Assembly (NCBI GenBank): GCA_018053665.1
Contig: JAGPKZ010000009.1
Span: 1-44,267, forward strand
Length of the DNA: 44,267 bases
From: Prevotella sp.
GTDB lineage: Bacteria > Bacteroidota > Bacteroidia > Bacteroidales > Bacteroidaceae
Direction: 5' to 3'
The position numbers and the translations under genes were made by a program. This document shows, in pieces, positions 43,036-44,267 of the stretch (its first letter is position 1; each line of letters starts with the position of its first letter). The notes under the pieces are model-generated. The model saw only the letters and a list, made by a program, of their open reading frames with translations. It made no database searches and was not told where the DNA came from.

Positions 43036-43455
43036 ATACAATTTGAAAGAATATGAAAATAATTAATCCACTTTTATTAGCGTATATAAATATTTAATAG
43101 AATTTGGCTGTCTATTTGTTAGATACATTACTATGAAACTTAAGACATCAAAACAAAAAATATTACCTATAATATTTTTTGTTAAAAGCACTAAAAACCA
43201 ATAGAAATTTCGTTACTTAGGATTTAGGTTATATTCTAGCTATTGGCGGAATTAAATGAGTGCAAATTTATTTGACTAGCTTAATTGGTTTGTTATTAAT
43301 GTAATTGATATATTTCATGATAGTAAGAGCACTAAATTAACCACGGTGACTTACTCCACATACCACATGTAACTTATAACCATCATAATTAGGTGTTTTG
43401 AGAGGAACAATATCCAAATATCTCAGCTTCCTCTAGCGAAATTCTTATTTTTAGA
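43036..43455. other. Gene-free AT-rich stretch
   Basis: No ORF of useful length, RNA or clear promoter was recognised on either strand. It leads into the inverted-repeat structure that follows. Confidence 0.5.
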
Positions 43456-43959
43456 TACGAAGCTACGTAAACACTCTAAATAATTGATTTATAAAGCATC
43501 GGCGACTTGTTGTTAAAAAATTTAGCTACGTTAAGCTACGTTTTAGCTACGTCATAAAATAGCGTTTTTATACTTATCAAACCTGATAATACTTAAAAAT
43601 ATATCTAAATATATAATGTACGCTCGCACGCAAATATTTTTCCGTTTTTTCTAGCGTCAGATAGTTAGCCCATAGTCACTTAACGCTTACTTTTTCGAAA
43701 AACCTATATAGAGAATTGTGACTTTGCATGCATGAAGATTTAATAATGGTAAAAAGTCAAGTTACTTTTTGCGTTTTACTAAGCAATGCATTGCAATATA
43801 CGATGTTTTGCATAGCGTTTGTTATCATATTGTACTGCATTACTTTGTAAAACGCAATAAATTACGTAACTAGCACGTAGCTTGCCGTAGCTAAGATTTT
43901 CATTTTGTTGTCGTAAAATATTGACTACTAATAATATAAAGCTATAACGTAGCTACGTA
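43456..43959. repeat. About 500-bp imperfect inverted repeat built on AGCTACGT units
   Basis: Left arm: AGCTACGT at 43461, 43524, 43534 and 43545, all on the plus strand. Right arm: the same word or one-base variants on the minus strand at 43947-43954, 43885-43892 and 43875-43882, plus a TAGTTACGT variant at 43866-43873. The spacing is mirrored (63 versus 62 bp between the outer and the next unit). The inner 40 bp of the arms (43516-43555 and 43861-43900) match at 32 positions. The outermost right unit is the palindrome ACGTAGCTACGT. No gene lies inside. Confidence 0.75.
43769..43857. repeat. Nested 22-bp inverted repeat
   Basis: TTGCGTTTTACTAAGCAATGCA (43769 on) is repeated inverted at 43836-43857 with 20 of 22 matching, around a 45-bp loop. 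The flanking AGTTAC (43760-43765) and GTAACT (43866-43871) extend it. It lies inside the larger AGCTACGT inverted repeat and shares its right arm. Confidence 0.75.
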
Positions 43960-44172
43960 ACTTATTAAAAAAAAACTAGGGGGCCTCTGCATATCTAAGT
44001 ATGCGTCTTGTTATTGCAAATGAAAGAAATCGACAATATGTGTGACTTCTTAAACATGAATTTGTTATTGTTCTAATTACGCCAACGCATTATTCTATAC
44101 TATATTTATAGGGATGGCTACACAACAAGTCAAAATTATGAAATAAAACAAATAAGAATAGAAAAAATAAAT
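43960..44172. other. Gene-free stretch before the right edge
   Basis: AT-rich, no recognised gene. It contains only a short GCATA/TATGC hairpin (43989-44004). Confidence 0.4.
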
Positions 44173-44180
44173 TACCTTTG
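44173..44180 (+). promoter_or_regulatory. -7 promoter element at the right edge (TACCTTTG)
   Basis: Exact TAnnTTTG match, 24 bp before an ATG that opens a frame running off the window. Confidence 0.55.
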
Positions 44181-44203
44181 CATAAGTAAAGTTTAAAGAA
44201 ACC

Positions 44204-44267
44204 ATGTTGTTAATGAAATTTGCTAATGTTTCTATATTACTACAATTTACAAAATTTCTATATATGA
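44204..44267 (+). CDS. Start of a gene running off the window
   Basis: ATG at 44204 opens 21 codons without a stop to the window end. The residues (MLLMKFANVSILLQFTKFLY) are hydrophobic and could be a signal or membrane segment. A consensus -7 element lies at a suitable distance. Too short for a family call. Confidence 0.4.
   Translation, partial: MLLMKFANVSILLQFTKFLYM

Noticed and set aside
43461..43958. CRISPR array or integron attC sites in the AGCTACGT region
   Set aside because: Units are 8 bp, unevenly spaced and in both orientations, with no 25-40 bp direct repeats, no spacers of constant length and no cas or integrase gene. The short GTTAC/GTAAC words do not form the paired attC boxes.

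Overview
The window looks like a chromosomal segment of an AT-rich member of the Bacteroidales, most likely Prevotellaceae. The reasons are the repeated Bacteroidota-type promoter element (TAnnTTTG, sometimes with TTTG about 19-21 bp upstream), families largely confined to that phylum (DUF3256, DUF4301, DUF4421, DUF4861, GldB-like lipoprotein, DUF5112/DUF5113-type kinase), few strong Shine-Dalgarno sites, and frequent signal peptides and outer-membrane barrels. Genus is inferred, not shown.

Layout. 1-2.5 kb: 3' part of a UvrD/PcrA helicase, a small outer-membrane barrel and tRNA-Arg(TCT). 2.6-10.4 kb: GYF-domain membrane protein, mtaB, a family 2 glycosyltransferase, DUF4861 protein, GldB-like lipoprotein, membrane-anchored GH25 lysozyme and a Wzx-type flippase (envelope and tRNA modification). 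10.4-13.9 kb: an outer-membrane protein followed by a duplicated 3' stub of the GGGtGRT gene, then the GGGtGRT/NifU-like pair, an anaerobe-associated couple of unknown function. 14-19.3 kb: clpC, a short DnaJ-like chaperone, a zinc-ribbon membrane protein and a secreted GH25 lysozyme. 19.4-25.9 kb: a uronate (altronate to KDG to KDPG) locus with divergent arms around a LacI-type regulator: lacI-uxaA-nhaC-like-hypothetical to the left, kdgK-eda to the right. 25.9-30.7 kb: a very large TPR sensor kinase with two cytoplasmic kinase-like modules, its response regulator, and an overlapping small AbgT-like membrane protein. 30.7-39.9 kb: housekeeping and envelope genes (ABC-F, engB, Gfo/Idh oxidoreductase, DUF4421, DUF1460 amidase, relA with a degenerate hydrolase domain, DUF4301). 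40-43 kb: DUF3256 protein, a probable small RNA, a stray 3' half of tRNA-Cys, small membrane ORFs, tRNA-Cys(GCA), DUF1232 protein, a small membrane protein and RNase P RNA. 43.0-44.2 kb: no convincing gene, but a roughly 500-bp imperfect inverted repeat built around AGCTACGT repeats; a new gene may begin at the right edge.

The observations most worth a second look are: the kinase in which one module keeps the ATP-binding motifs but seems to lack the phospho-accepting histidine while the second shows the reverse, with its start codon inside the loop of a terminator-like hairpin; the GGGtGRT tail duplication, whose terminator arms carry compensatory changes; and the AGCTACGT inverted-repeat structure. 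No CRISPR array, transposase or integrase gene was seen. All family names come from reading motifs, not from a database search.
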